From: Pedobacter soli | Lineage (GTDB): Bacteria; Bacteroidota; Bacteroidia; Sphingobacteriales; Sphingobacteriaceae | Length of the DNA: 64,000 nt | Assembly: GCF_900101435.1 (NCBI RefSeq) | Contig: NZ_FMZH01000011.1 | Coordinates: 1 to 64,000 of the forward strand | Direction of reading: 5' to 3' | Shown here: positions 15,148 through 24,526 of the stretch, one piece after another | Layout of the letters: each line of letters opens with the position of its first letter | Numbering within the stretch: position 1 is the first letter of the stretch | Notes under the pieces: generated by a model | Databases searched by the model: none | The model's input: only the letters and a program-made list of their open reading frames with translations | What the model was told of the DNA's origin: nothing | Translations under genes and position numbers: made by a program

Positions 15148-15878
15148 GTTACCAGGTATTGTCCTTTAACTTCCCTAATCTCCGTAAGATATTTATGCTG
15201 CTCAAAAGCTAAATAACCTGGTTGTAACGACGCCCAAAAGCTAGCCTGGGCCGGGAAATGCATTGAATATTTCTTTAAATTTTCATTGGTCATTTTGAAA
15301 GGGTAAATATTTACTGGAATCCTTTCCTGACCAGTATTTCTGGCTTCGACACCCAAAATATAAACTTCCTTAATTTTTTCGTCCGTTAGCGGGATGCAGC
15401 CAACTGTTACACAATTACCGTGGATGTAAATGTCGCCTCCCGGTTTCCTATCCTTACCTGTACGGGCATAATCAACACTGTTGGGGTAATTTACGCCTAA
15501 CGACAGGTGGAAATTACTCATCGGGTTAAAAACATTGATGTAATAAAAACCTTCAGGTGTTTGCCCGTCGCCTTCAGTTACTTTCGGGCCAAGCGTTCCT
15601 GAATGCGCACAGAAATCATAACTGCGGAACAATTTATAGCTTTTACCGGTATTAGCCTTTAGCCAAACTTCTAGTTTGCCTTCACTTTTGTAGGCATTGA
15701 TTACCATCGAAAACTGATTGCCAAAGCCATCTGCCTGAACAAATTTTCGCAGCGTTTCCCACTTTTCATCGTATGCTTTTTTTACTCTTTCAAATTTGAT
15801 TTGTGTTGCTTTAAAATTATTTTGGGCATTCACCATAAGGCTGAGAGATAGCAGAAACGTTAAACAGATTAATTTCAT
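15129..15878 (-). CDS. YkuD/YafK-type L,D-transpeptidase-like protein, exported
   Basis: From ATG 15878 the product has 249 residues and begins with a signal peptide (about residues 1-18, ending VNA). An open frame extends to 15959 but would bury that signal, so the shorter start is preferred. The YkuD catalytic motif is present as H153-G-N-C-V-T-V-G-C161, the Cys being the nucleophile. This larger, YafK-like subtype includes peptidoglycan cross-linking or hydrolysing enzymes, some of which release lipoproteins from the wall. It likely acts in the periplasm on murein. It converges with fabG and shares its terminator. Confidence 0.85.
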   Translation of the reverse strand: MKLICLTFLLSLSLMVNAQNNFKATQIKFERVKKAYDEKWETLRKFVQADGFGNQFSMVINAYKSEGKLEVWLKANTGKSYKLFRSYDFCAHSGTLGPKVTEGDGQTPEGFYYINVFNPMSNFHLSLGVNYPNSVDYARTGKDRKPGGDIYIHGNCVTVGCIPLTDEKIKEVYILGVEARNTGQERIPVNIYPFKMTNENLKKYSMHFPAQASFWASLQPGYLAFEQHKYLTEIREVKGQYLVTKEVKF

Positions 15879-15917
15879 ACAAATTGATTTGGTTAAAACT
15901 AACGATTTTATTTTTTT

Positions 15918-16035
15918 AACCGCAAAGGCCGCTGAGATTTGTTTACTGGAATGGCGCAAAGAACGCTAAGTTTAGTTAATTACCGGATGCATAACAGCTT
16001 TGCTGTGCTTTGCGTAATTCTTTGTATACTTTGCT
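15918..16035. repeat. cgcaaagg / gcgcaaagaacgctaag word repeat
   Basis: Words of the 1552-1944 family reappear between the two divergent genes, forward at 15918-15970 and inverted at about 16000-16035 (gctttgcgtaattctttg). Confidence 0.5.
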
Positions 16036-16082
16036 GTTAATTAGCCTTGAAAATACCATCAAATTTACCATCTTTATGCAAT

Positions 16083-18167
16083 ATGAATAGCTTTTTTTCC
16101 GGTACTTCTGTTTTATCCTTTCTCGGTTGTTTGGCACTGGGCCTGTTGTATGCCTGGATACTTTATCGAAATAATAAAAATCTGGATAAAAAGCTTCAGT
16201 ATATACTTGCCGTATTACGGATTTTGGTGGTTACTGCTATTGCCTGGCTTTTATTTGCTCCATTAATTAAAACCTTAAATTATACGCTCGATAAGCCCGT
16301 TATCATCATTGGGCAGGATAATTCGCTATCGGTAGGGCAGGTTAAAGCCCCGGGTTTTGATGAGAAACAGTATGCGCAAAACCTAAAGGCCTTGCAGGAT
16401 AAATTATCTGATAAATACGAAGTAAAAACCTATCACTTTTCAGATCAGGTTGCTGATGGCCTGGAATTTAAAAATCAGGGTAAATTAACCGATGCTGCGG
16501 CATTTTTCCGTAAAGTGCAGGATGAATATACCAACCGTAACATTGGGGCGGTTATTTTGGCTACCGATGGTATTTTTAACCACGGAGGCAATCCGCTGTA
16601 TAGCATTAATCAAATCAATGCGCCGGTTTATACCATCGCGTTGGGCGATAGCATTCCGAAGCGGGATGTCTTGATCTCAAATGTAAATTACAACAATATT
16701 GTATACTTGGATGATGATTTTACAGTTGAAATTCAGGTACAGGCCTTTCAGGGCAATGGTGAAAGTACCAGCTTAACGATTGCCCAAAATGGGAGTAAAG
16801 TAGCAGAACAAAATATTTCGATTAGTGGAAATTCCTTTGTAAAAACCATTCCGCTTAAACTACATGCCGGTAAAATTGGGGTGCAAAAGTATACCGTACA
16901 GCTCGGTAGCTTGCCAAACGAAATGACCACGAGAAACAACAGCCAGAGCTTTTACGTGGAGGTTATTGATGGCAGACAAAAAGTATTGCTGGCAGCCGCT
17001 GGCCCACATCCCGATTTAGGTGTTTTAAAGGAAGCTATTTCGCTCAATAAGCATTACGAGGCTAAACTGGCACTGGCCGATGATTTAGGCGCTACAGATC
17101 CCGCCAAATTCGATTTAATTGTACTCTATCAATTACCAGATGTGCAGAACCTTTCAGCAGGCTTTTTTCAAAAACTTAAATCGGTAAAGAAACCCATTTG
17201 GTACATTTTGGGTGGTCAAAGTAATATTACCGCCTTTAACCAGCTGCAGAGCCAGGTTAATCTAGCTTCGGCAAATGGTTCCGTACAGGAAGTTTACCCC
17301 GATTTTGCCAATGGTTTTACCAGTTTTAACTTAATTGAGGAGGATAAAAAGCAATTTGCCACTTTCGATCCATTACTGGCTCCCTTTGGCAGGCTTACCG
17401 TTAATGCCGGCGCTACACCTGTTTTTAACCAACGTATTGGTAAAGTGAGTACGCAGCAACCACTTTTGTTTTTTACCAGCGAAAACGGTACGAAGGCAGG
17501 CTATTTAATGGGAGAGGGGCTATGGCGCTGGAAACTTTCGGAAGCTGAAAATGAAGCACCACAATCGGTGTTAAACGACCTGATTTCAAAAACGGTTCAG
17601 TATCTTTCTGTTAAAGATGATAAGCGCAGGTTTAAAGTATTTACGGCCAAAGCAGCTTATGATGAAAATGAAAGCATTCAGTTTAACGGAACGCTTTATA
17701 ACGACAGCTACCAGGCCGTTAACGAGCCAGAAGTAAATCTGCAGGTTAAAAATGAAGCCGGTAAGGTTTTCAACTACACTTTTTCCAAAACGGAAACGGG
17801 TTATCAGTTAGATGCAGGTGCCATGCCTGCGGGTAATTATTCGTATTTGGCCAATACAGTATTGGGCGGAAAGAAATTCAGCGCCACAGGCAGTTTCTAT
17901 GTAAACGCTTTAATCGCCGAATACCAGCAAACAACTGCCAATCACCAGTTGCTGAATACCATTGCCAAACAAAGTAATGGTAAGCTTTTTATGCCCGCCG
18001 ATCTGCTCAAAATTGCAGATGAAATCCTGAAAAATGAAAACATCAAAACCATCAGCTACGAAGACCGCAAGTACGATGAGTTAATTAATATGAAATGGCT
18101 GTTCGGATTGGTGCTGATTTTACTGGGTACAGAGTGGTTTTTAAGGAAACGGAATGGGGAACTGTAA
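16083..18167 (+). CDS. Membrane-anchored VWA-like protein of unknown function
   Basis: Started at ATG 16083 the protein has 694 residues; an upstream ATG at 16047 is also possible. Two membrane segments lie at the N-terminus (FLGCLALGLLYAWILYR, then about 20 residues within AVLRILVVTAIAWLLFAPL) and one near the C-terminus (MKWLFGLVLILLGTEWFL). Between them is a large extracytoplasmic region. Its first part resembles a von Willebrand A fold (IIIGQDNSLSVG, later GAVILATDGIFNHGG), but the usual DxSxS metal site reads DNSLS. It may belong with Bacteroidota membrane proteins found beside BatA-like or MoxR loci, but no such neighbours are here. Confidence 0.7.
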   Translation: MNSFFSGTSVLSFLGCLALGLLYAWILYRNNKNLDKKLQYILAVLRILVVTAIAWLLFAPLIKTLNYTLDKPVIIIGQDNSLSVGQVKAPGFDEKQYAQNLKALQDKLSDKYEVKTYHFSDQVADGLEFKNQGKLTDAAAFFRKVQDEYTNRNIGAVILATDGIFNHGGNPLYSINQINAPVYTIALGDSIPKRDVLISNVNYNNIVYLDDDFTVEIQVQAFQGNGESTSLTIAQNGSKVAEQNISISGNSFVKTIPLKLHAGKIGVQKYTVQLGSLPNEMTTRNNSQSFYVEVIDGRQKVLLAAAGPHPDLGVLKEAISLNKHYEAKLALADDLGATDPAKFDLIVLYQLPDVQNLSAGFFQKLKSVKKPIWYILGGQSNITAFNQLQSQVNLASANGSVQEVYPDFANGFTSFNLIEEDKKQFATFDPLLAPFGRLTVNAGATPVFNQRIGKVSTQQPLLFFTSENGTKAGYLMGEGLWRWKLSEAENEAPQSVLNDLISKTVQYLSVKDDKRRFKVFTAKAAYDENESIQFNGTLYNDSYQAVNEPEVNLQVKNEAGKVFNYTFSKTETGYQLDAGAMPAGNYSYLANTVLGGKKFSATGSFYVNALIAEYQQTTANHQLLNTIAKQSNGKLFMPADLLKIADEILKNENIKTISYEDRKYDELINMKWLFGLVLILLGTEWFLRKRNGEL

Positions 18168-18230
18168 GTTTGGAGTTAGGTGTCGTGAGTTTGGAGGCTC
18201 ATAACTCCGAACTAAGAACTCTCAACTATT

Positions 18231-18845
18231 TTAGTGCCATTCATCCCGGTAAACAAACTTCGGCATGTGCCACTCATAGCGGATAGAAAGGAGCCTTAAA
18301 GCTAAGCCAACCACAGCCGCTGAAATAGTTGCCAGCATTTCTGAACCATGAAAATGCTCTACACCGATATAAACAGCACCCGTAACAATGGCAGCACTTG
18401 CATAAATCTCTTTGCGGAAAAGGAAAGGTACTTCATTACAAAGTACATCACGAAGTACGCCACCTGCACAACCGGTTATCATACCGCTAAATAATACAAT
18501 TAAATAAGGTAAATGGATTGTTTGAGCCACCTGACAGCCAATGATCGTAAATACCACTAAACCCAAAGCATCCAGATAAAGGAACAGTTTTTTGAGTTTG
18601 GTCATAATAGAAGCAATAAATGCCGCCAATAAAGCTGCAGCAGCAGTTATTACCAAATATTCGGGATGTTCTACCCAGCTCATGGGATAATGGCCAAACA
18701 ATACATTGCGAACTGTGCCACCACCCAATGCCGTAACCCAGGCAATAATACAAACGCCTACCCAGTCCATATCGCGTCTACCTGCAGAAAGTGCTGCGGT
18801 CATGGCTTCGGCTGTAATGGCTATAATGTAGAGGATGTGGAGCAT
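18231..18845 (-). CDS. TRIC-type (UPF0126) trimeric intracellular cation channel family protein
   Basis: The 204-residue protein has about seven hydrophobic segments and an internal duplication typical of the family. The two glycine-rich hairpins of the repeats are visible as ALGGGTVRNVLFG and GCAGGVLRDVLCNEVP. Prokaryotic TRIC homologues form trimeric cation channels in the inner membrane. In the first repeat Asn replaces the more usual Asp of GGGTxRD. It converges with the preceding plus-strand gene across 63 bases of word-like repeats. Confidence 0.88.
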   Translation of the reverse strand: MLHILYIIAITAEAMTAALSAGRRDMDWVGVCIIAWVTALGGGTVRNVLFGHYPMSWVEHPEYLVITAAAALLAAFIASIMTKLKKLFLYLDALGLVVFTIIGCQVAQTIHLPYLIVLFSGMITGCAGGVLRDVLCNEVPFLFRKEIYASAAIVTGAVYIGVEHFHGSEMLATISAAVVGLALRLLSIRYEWHMPKFVYRDEWH

Positions 18846-18935
18846 GACCTAAGTTGAAAGGTTACCTGTTGTAAAGTTGGAAGGTTAAATTATTGCTAAA
18901 CTGTTAACTGCAAATTGTTAACTGAAAACTGCCAA

Positions 18936-19235
18936 CTAATCCTTCTTCTCTTCCTGGATAATCACAAAAACATCTTCATTGTCTTTTTTCATGAAGTATT
19001 TTTCGCGGGCAAATTTTTCGGCTGTATTTAAATTGGTATTCAGCTCGTTTAAATCTTTTTTCACCTGGGCAGTTTCTTTCTCAAAATACTCTTTTTCCTC
19101 CTGCAGCTTATTTGCCTGACTACGGTATTCGTATTGCGACATCATATCGTTTTTATCGAAAAATAGCATCCACATGGCAAAAGCAACTGTTGCCAGGAAA
19201 TATTTATTGCGGAAAAGGTCTATTAAGCGTTTCAT
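18936..19235 (-). CDS. FtsB/DivIC-family septum formation initiator
   Basis: Started at ATG 19235 the protein has 99 residues; a longer open frame to 19286 would overlap its promoter box. It has a short basic cytoplasmic tail, one membrane segment (YFLATVAFAMWMLFF), then a coiled coil (about residues 40-75) and an acidic C-terminus. FtsB and DivIC proteins link FtsL and FtsQ to the divisome at the division site. The neighbourhood fits: many bacteria encode this gene next to eno, as here. Confidence 0.85.
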   Translation of the reverse strand: MKRLIDLFRNKYFLATVAFAMWMLFFDKNDMMSQYEYRSQANKLQEEKEYFEKETAQVKKDLNELNTNLNTAEKFAREKYFMKKDNEDVFVIIQEEKKD

Positions 19236-19287
19236 ATATTGATATGAGATTTTTGATGTCAGATCTTGGAAGATCAAATCCAACAAG

Positions 19288-19295
19288 CAAATATA
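19288..19295 (-). promoter_or_regulatory. -7 box of the ftsB-like gene
   Basis: On the minus strand TATATTTG matches the consensus exactly. The expected upstream box would fall inside the eno terminator hairpin at 19308-19340, and no TTG is seen there. Confidence 0.5.
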
Positions 19296-19299
19296 GTAT

Positions 19300-19340
19300 T
19301 AAAATAAAAACATCCGAAGATTTAAAATCTCCGGATGTTT
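19300..19340 (-). terminator. Intrinsic terminator of eno
   Basis: On the minus strand a 15-bp stem (19326-19340 with about 19308-19322, one G-U pair) is followed by a T-rich tract. It separates eno from the ftsB-like gene. Confidence 0.8.
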
Positions 19341-19376
19341 CACAAATAAGTTTTTCAACTTATTAACACTATGCTA

Positions 19377-20672
19377 TTATTTTTTAGCGTATTTGAATTT
19401 TGAACCGATGAAACGTGCGTTTTCGCCCAATTCTTCTTCAATACGTAATAATTGATTGTATTTTGCAATCCTGTCCGAACGTGAAGCCGAACCGGTTTTA
19501 ATCTGTCCGCAGTTTAAAGCAACAGCTAAATCAGCAATTGTAACATCTTCAGTTTCGCCAGAACGGTGACTCATTACCGAAGTATAACCACTGTTTTGTG
19601 CTAAAGTTACCGCATTGATGGTTTCAGTTAACGAACCGATTTGGTTAACTTTTACCAGGATAGAGTTTGCAGTTTCTTCGTCAATACCACGTTGTAAACG
19701 GGTTACGTTAGTTACAAATAAATCGTCACCAACTAATTGAACGCGATCGCCAACTTTATCAGTTAAGCTTTTCCAGCCAGTCCAGTCGTTTTCATCCATA
19801 CCATCTTCGATAGAGATAATTGGATATTTAGCAGAAAGATCAGCTAAATATTGTGCCTGCTCTTCGCTTGAACGAATTACACCGGTAGCACCTTCAAATT
19901 TAGTATAATCGTATTTACCATCTTTGTAAAACTCAGATGAAGCACAATCTAAAGCTAAGCAGATTTGCGAACCTGGTTTGTAACCAGCAGTTTCAATTGC
20001 TTTTAATACGGTTTCAATTGCATCTTCAGTACCATCAAAAGTTGGTGCAAAACCACCTTCATCACCTACAGCAGTAGATAAACCTCTGTCGTGAAGAATT
20101 TTTTTCAAGCTATGGAAAACTTCAGTTCCCCAACGTAATGCCTCAGAGAAAGAAGGTGCGCCTACTGGCATAATCATAAATTCCTGGAATGCGATAGGTG
20201 CATCAGAGTGAGAACCGCCATTGATAATGTTCATCATCGGGATAGGCAAAGTGTTTGCATTTACACCGCCAATGTAACGGTATAATGGCTGGCCAATTTC
20301 ATCAGCAGCAGCTTTGGCTACAGCTAAAGAAACACCTAAAATAGCATTAGCACCTAAGTTACCTTTGTTTTCGGTACCATCAAGGTCTAACATAAGTTTG
20401 TCAATTGCATTTTGTTCAAAAACATCAATACCTCTTAATGCATCAGCAATTTTAGTATTAACATTTTCAACTGCTTTTAAAACGCCTTTACCTAAATATG
20501 TAGATTTATCTCCATCACGTAATTCAACAGCTTCATATTGTCCGGTAGATGCACCACTTGGTACTGCAGCGCGGCCAAATGCACCGGCTTCTGTTGCAAC
20601 TTCTACTTCTACTGTTGGATTTCCTCTCGAATCGAGGATTTGTCTCGCATGGACATTAACAATTATGCTCAT
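19377..20672 (-). CDS. eno: Enolase
   Basis: The 431-residue protein converts 2-phosphoglycerate to phosphoenolpyruvate in glycolysis. Diagnostic segments are GNPTVEVEVATEAG near the N-terminus, GGSHSDAPIAFQEFMIMP, IEDGMDENDW with a Mg-binding Asp/Glu, GDDLFVTN and the SHRSGETED loop, all intact. Its length is normal for bacterial enolases. It is transcribed on its own from a promoter with an exact -7 box at 20741-20748 and ends at a strong terminator. Confidence 0.98.
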   Translation of the reverse strand: MSIIVNVHARQILDSRGNPTVEVEVATEAGAFGRAAVPSGASTGQYEAVELRDGDKSTYLGKGVLKAVENVNTKIADALRGIDVFEQNAIDKLMLDLDGTENKGNLGANAILGVSLAVAKAAADEIGQPLYRYIGGVNANTLPIPMMNIINGGSHSDAPIAFQEFMIMPVGAPSFSEALRWGTEVFHSLKKILHDRGLSTAVGDEGGFAPTFDGTEDAIETVLKAIETAGYKPGSQICLALDCASSEFYKDGKYDYTKFEGATGVIRSSEEQAQYLADLSAKYPIISIEDGMDENDWTGWKSLTDKVGDRVQLVGDDLFVTNVTRLQRGIDEETANSILVKVNQIGSLTETINAVTLAQNSGYTSVMSHRSGETEDVTIADLAVALNCGQIKTGSASRSDRIAKYNQLLRIEEELGENARFIGSKFKYAKK

Positions 20673-20740
20673 TTTATTTTAATTTTTTGTTGATTTCTTA
20701 ACCTGCTTAGTGTACAAAGTACAATTACTAAGCGCAACAT

Positions 20741-20748
20741 CAAAGTTA
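20741..20748 (-). promoter_or_regulatory. -7 box of eno
   Basis: TAACTTTG on the minus strand is an exact TAnnTTTG match, about 69 bases before the eno start. The leader contains a small dyad (cttag-tgtac...gtac-aattactaag at 20706-20732). Confidence 0.55.
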
Positions 20749-21245
20749 GTATAATTTTTAAATAAATAAAGCCTTTTGAGGCTTAATGTTATGATAGTTG
20801 TTCGAGTTAACCGATGGTTAATTTTAAGTTAATATTGGTTGCCGTTCACATTGCAACTGATGATCTTTAGCGACTTAGGTCATAATACTTTTTTTGAAAA
20901 GCAATTGCAATAATGCATCGGTTGGGGCAGGTCCCGCTTTTTACTACAAGCCGCTCCCGATGAAAAATCGGGATTGCGGGCTTTTCGTTTCATCCGATAG
21001 CTATCGGATCGGGTTTATTTACCTGGCTTCGATATTTTAAAGGGAGAAACATATTTCATTAATATTGTTGCCTTTATCCGATAACAATCTGATGGAATGC
21101 CAGCCAGTAAAGATCTTTATGTAGCTCCTTAAGCTAACCCGTCATTGCCAGCTTGACTGGCAATCTTAATGCAATATAAAAATTAGCTAATTCTATCGGT
21201 CGGCGTCAAACCGACTGATAGAATTTAGTTAGATGGTGACGTTTA
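20749..21245. repeat. Gene-free gap rich in short palindromes
   Basis: No gene is visible. Palindromes are: CCCGAT with ATCGGG inside the block at 20926-21020; ATCCGATAGCTATCGGAT at 20992-21009, a perfect 18-mer; ATTGCCAG (21144-21151) with CTGGCAAT (21157-21164); and a 15-bp stem at 21189-21225. The first block resembles 9404-9505. Confidence 0.65.
21189..21225 (-). terminator. Long hairpin after the DUF2911 gene
   Basis: Bases 21189-21203 pair with 21211-21225 over 15 bp (one G-U) around a 7-base loop. It lies 20 bases after the stop of the minus-strand gene. The T run follows only after some ten bases, so it could be a dispersed palindrome acting as a terminator. Confidence 0.5.
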
Positions 21246-22094
21246 TTATTTCTTTGCTTGTGCTAAAAGTTCAGTATTCAGACGAACATATTCATCAATT
21301 TTTTGTGCTTTGGCAGCATCAATTCCTTGTTGTGCGGTAGCCATTGCAGCCGCTTTGTCACCCATTTTTAACTGAATACGGCCTTTCCATAGTTTAAACC
21401 AGGGCGCTTTTGGATCAGATTTTTCTGCCTCAGTCATCCATGCTAAAGCTGTTTTTAAATCTTTGCCAGTTTGGAAGTAGTATTGTGCAGCGGCAAAATA
21501 AGGTTTCTTTTCGCCTTTCATCGCCTCAGCAATATTGGCCATTACTTTTTCATCAATAGAAGTAGTAATATTTACAGCGAAAGCACTATGTTCCCACATT
21601 ACATTTAGCTGGGCAGAAGTTTCGGTTACATCGCCAAATTGCATGGTAAGGGTTTCAACTTTATCTTTTAAAGGGGTGGTTTTTACCGTTACACGCAATA
21701 CATCATCGCTTTCCTTATATTGGTAAGCTCCCCATTGATCGGCAATTTTGTTAAAAATAACCGTCCATTCTTTTTTACCGGGAATACTAAACAGTCCATA
21801 TTCACCTGCAGGCAGATCTTTACCTTCAATTTTAACGTCTTCAGTAAATTTAATACGTGTGGCCGCATTGGCACCTGTGCGCCAAACTACCCCTAAAGGC
21901 TCCATACCGCCAAAAATTGTGCGCCCTTTAACATTCGGACGGGAGTAGGTTAAGGTAATTTTACCTAAGCCAAAATCTTGTGTAATGGTTTGCCCACTGC
22001 TGGGTTGCGGAATTTTTAAACCTTGCGCACTGGTTAAATTGGCCAGGCCCAATAGCACGATTAGCAGTGCTACAGCTTTGTTAAATAATTTCAT
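21246..22094 (-). CDS. Exported DUF2911 protein with C-terminal helical repeats
   Basis: The 282-residue protein has a signal peptide (about residues 1-23, ending TSA). Residues about 30-170 form a DUF2911 domain, recognised by QDFGLGKITLTYSRPNVKGR, WRTGANAATRI and AGEYGLFSIPG. The remainder (about 185-280) is helical and TPR-like, with alternating Ala-rich helices (AQYYFQTGKDLKTALAWM). DUF2911 proteins are common in Bacteroidota, but no activity is established. It looks monocistronic. Confidence 0.82.
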   Translation of the reverse strand: MKLFNKAVALLIVLLGLANLTSAQGLKIPQPSSGQTITQDFGLGKITLTYSRPNVKGRTIFGGMEPLGVVWRTGANAATRIKFTEDVKIEGKDLPAGEYGLFSIPGKKEWTVIFNKIADQWGAYQYKESDDVLRVTVKTTPLKDKVETLTMQFGDVTETSAQLNVMWEHSAFAVNITTSIDEKVMANIAEAMKGEKKPYFAAAQYYFQTGKDLKTALAWMTEAEKSDPKAPWFKLWKGRIQLKMGDKAAAMATAQQGIDAAKAQKIDEYVRLNTELLAQAKK

Positions 22095-22168
22095 GGTTTT
22101 GTTGTTTTTGGTTTATACTAATTTACGGATAAAGCTTCGGTTTTAGCAAGATCTTTTAACTGTTTGGT

Positions 22169-22678
22169 TTAAGCCAGCTGATGCTTGCGGAAACCAAAAA
22201 TCCGCTCGTCAAAATATTCACCGTGCTTAAAAATGGTCGATTTCAGCTCTGCTTCGAAAATGAAACCTGCTTTTTTCAGCACCTGTTGCGAGGCCAGGTT
22301 GGTATGGGTAGTACGCGCGAAAATCCGGTCGATATCAAAAGTCTCAAAACCATACTTTAGCATTTCTTTTACGGCCTGCGGCACAATTCCTTTCCCCCAG
22401 TAAGATTCACTAATCCAATACCCTATTTCTGCGCTTTTGCTATAAATATCGGCCAGTTGGTGTATCCCAATTGATCCCACTACTTCATCATCCACCACTA
22501 TAGCTTTAACCTGTAAAGGCTGATGGCTTAAAGCAAATTGAATAAAGCCTTCGCCATCTTTTTGTGCGTATGGAAAGGGAAATTTATTGGTTAGGTATTT
22601 AGATATGTTGAAATTATTGGCATGTTTTACCAGGTCATCAACATCAGTAAGTGAAAAAGGGCGTAAAACGAGTTGCAT
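22169..22678 (-). CDS. GNAT-family N-acetyltransferase (RimJ/RimL-like)
   Basis: From ATG 22678 the product has 169 residues. A longer frame starts at a TTG (22732) but leaves only 20 bases to the divergent gene, so the internal ATG is preferred. The GNAT fold is shown by LRPFSLTDVDDL at the N-terminus, the IGYWISESYWGKGIVPQAV acetyl-CoA-binding motif, and the LASQQVLKKAGF motif. This subgroup acetylates protein N-termini, amino sugars or antibiotics; the acceptor cannot be named. It is divergent from the ABC pair. Confidence 0.85.
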   Translation of the reverse strand: MQLVLRPFSLTDVDDLVKHANNFNISKYLTNKFPFPYAQKDGEGFIQFALSHQPLQVKAIVVDDEVVGSIGIHQLADIYSKSAEIGYWISESYWGKGIVPQAVKEMLKYGFETFDIDRIFARTTHTNLASQQVLKKAGFIFEAELKSTIFKHGEYFDERIFGFRKHQLA

Positions 22679-22752
22679 GGTATAAGGTTCAGTTTGGATG
22701 GGCACGATTTGTAACTTTTTATCAAAATCCAAGTCGAAAATAAAATGGTTTT

Positions 22753-23385
22753 ATGCTACACTTCAGTCAGTTTGAAAAATCTTATTTCGGCCATCAGGTT
22801 TTAAAGATAGCTAATATTAAACTTCCTGCCGGAGTTTTCTGGATAAAAGGAAGCAATGGATCTGGAAAAAGCACGCTGTTAAAGGCAATAGCTGGCATAC
22901 TGTCTTTTCAAGGCGATATTGCAATTGGTACCACATACTTAAAAAATCATGGAGTTGCCTATCGGAAGCTGGTCAATTTTGCTGCAGCCGAACCTTTATT
23001 TCCTGAATTTTTAACAGGAGCAGAAATGATCGGTCTTTTTGCTAAAGTTAAAGGTGCAGGTGTGGATCAGGCGCAAGCATTGCTTACCGAAATGGGGATG
23101 CAAGCGTATATAAATAATCCTTTAAGTTCTTATTCAAGTGGTATGCTGAAAAAGCTTTCGCTGGTACTCGCCTTTTTAGGAAAGCCCAGGTTGATTTTAT
23201 TGGATGAACCGTTGAATGCGCTTGACGCTGATTCGCTGGAGGTACTCTATCGCTGGATTAATGAAAAACACGCACAAGAGCAGATTAGTTTTCTTTTGTC
23301 CTCGCACCAGTCATTGGATGAGGTAAAACTGTCCGGACTAAAGCAAATTAATATTGGAGACAAAAAACTAAGCCTGAACTTTTAA
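22753..23385 (+). CDS. ABC transporter ATP-binding protein
   Basis: The 210-residue ATPase has Walker A GSNGSGKST (about residues 34-42), the signature YSSGMLKK in place of the usual LSGGQ-like motif, and Walker B LILLDEP followed by the D-loop NALD. The switch His is in LLSSHQS. It overlaps the next gene by one base (TAATG), so the two are translationally coupled and form an exporter-type pair. The substrate is unknown. Confidence 0.88.
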   Translation: MLHFSQFEKSYFGHQVLKIANIKLPAGVFWIKGSNGSGKSTLLKAIAGILSFQGDIAIGTTYLKNHGVAYRKLVNFAAAEPLFPEFLTGAEMIGLFAKVKGAGVDQAQALLTEMGMQAYINNPLSSYSSGMLKKLSLVLAFLGKPRLILLDEPLNALDADSLEVLYRWINEKHAQEQISFLLSSHQSLDEVKLSGLKQINIGDKKLSLNF

Positions 23386-24512
23386 TGCTGCAGCTTTCAA
23401 ACCTGGCTTTAAGAAAAATATTTGTCGACGGATTTTACCGGAGCCATGCCGGTATGCTGCTGTTTGTTTTTGTCATGTTGGTGAGTTATTGTTTGTTTAT
23501 CAATACATTGGGTACAGTAATGCCTGATCAGATTGATTTCTGGCAGTTTTTCTTTACCATCAGTTTGGTAAGCAACCCCTTAATAATGGGCTTTTATCTG
23601 ATGGCAAGTGTATTGTATGCTTATAAAGGGTTGCAATACGTATTAAGCCAGTTTGCCTTACCACAGCAGGAGTTTTTGTACTATAGTTTTACCACTTGTC
23701 CTAAAAGGCAGCAGTTTACAGTTTGGTGTAAAGTGCAGGTTTACTTATTTATCCCTGTATTGTGTTATACCTTATATGCGGGCATTATCGGGCTCGTATT
23801 TGGTTATTATCTGATTTCAATTGGTATTTTGTGTTTCCAGCTGTTGCTCATTATGGGCTGCGCTTACATCTGTTTGAAAGAAAATAACCGTTTAATCGCA
23901 GCTAGTAAATTTAGTTGGTTGATCAGGATCAGCAGGAAATGGAATAAACCTGGTTTTTTATTGTATGTATTTCAGGTATTTAACCAAGCTAAGCTGCCTT
24001 ACCTGTTAACTAAATTACTTTCGTGGGCCTTAATTTCTAGTGTTTTTATCCTTTTTTCAGATCTGGAAGATAATTTCAGGTTACTCATGCTCATTACTTC
24101 TTGCGTGGTTGTAGCCCATGTTGTGCTTATTTATCAGGAAAAGCTTTTTAACGATCGTTATTTGTCTTTCCTCGCTAATTTCCCTATCCCTAAAGTAAAA
24201 GTGTTTTTTAGCTTTGGTTTAAACTATCTCATTTTACTGCTTCCCGAAATATGCTGGCTTTTGACGCGCTTTGACACACTAACTGCTCTGTTGCTGATTG
24301 CATTTGCATTTTCAGTCATCCTGTTGTTCAGGAGTTTTCTTTTACTGGATAAAATGCAGGTTAAAACTTTTTTGATTTTGGTTTTCTGTCAGTTTTTCTT
24401 CTCTTACTTGTTTATTCTGTTTGGCTTAGGGCTGATACTGGTACCTGTAAATGTGGTAGTGGCGTGGTTAATATTCAAAATCAATTTTTTGAATGATAGT
24501 GTTTTAGATTGA
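23385..24512 (+). CDS. ABC transporter membrane protein (partner of the upstream ATPase)
   Basis: The 375-residue protein is largely hydrophobic, with about ten predicted membrane segments. It shows no family motif I recognise, but its translational coupling to an ABC ATPase and its size suggest an ABC-2-like permease. A conserved-looking cytoplasmic loop (TTCPKRQQFTVW) may contact the ATPase. Substrate unknown. It converges with the VapC-type gene 14 bases away. Confidence 0.75.
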   Translation: MLQLSNLALRKIFVDGFYRSHAGMLLFVFVMLVSYCLFINTLGTVMPDQIDFWQFFFTISLVSNPLIMGFYLMASVLYAYKGLQYVLSQFALPQQEFLYYSFTTCPKRQQFTVWCKVQVYLFIPVLCYTLYAGIIGLVFGYYLISIGILCFQLLLIMGCAYICLKENNRLIAASKFSWLIRISRKWNKPGFLLYVFQVFNQAKLPYLLTKLLSWALISSVFILFSDLEDNFRLLMLITSCVVVAHVVLIYQEKLFNDRYLSFLANFPIPKVKVFFSFGLNYLILLLPEICWLLTRFDTLTALLLIAFAFSVILLFRSFLLLDKMQVKTFLILVFCQFFFSYLFILFGLGLILVPVNVVVAWLIFKINFLNDSVLD

Positions 24513-24526
24513 TTGAGATGGTTAAC

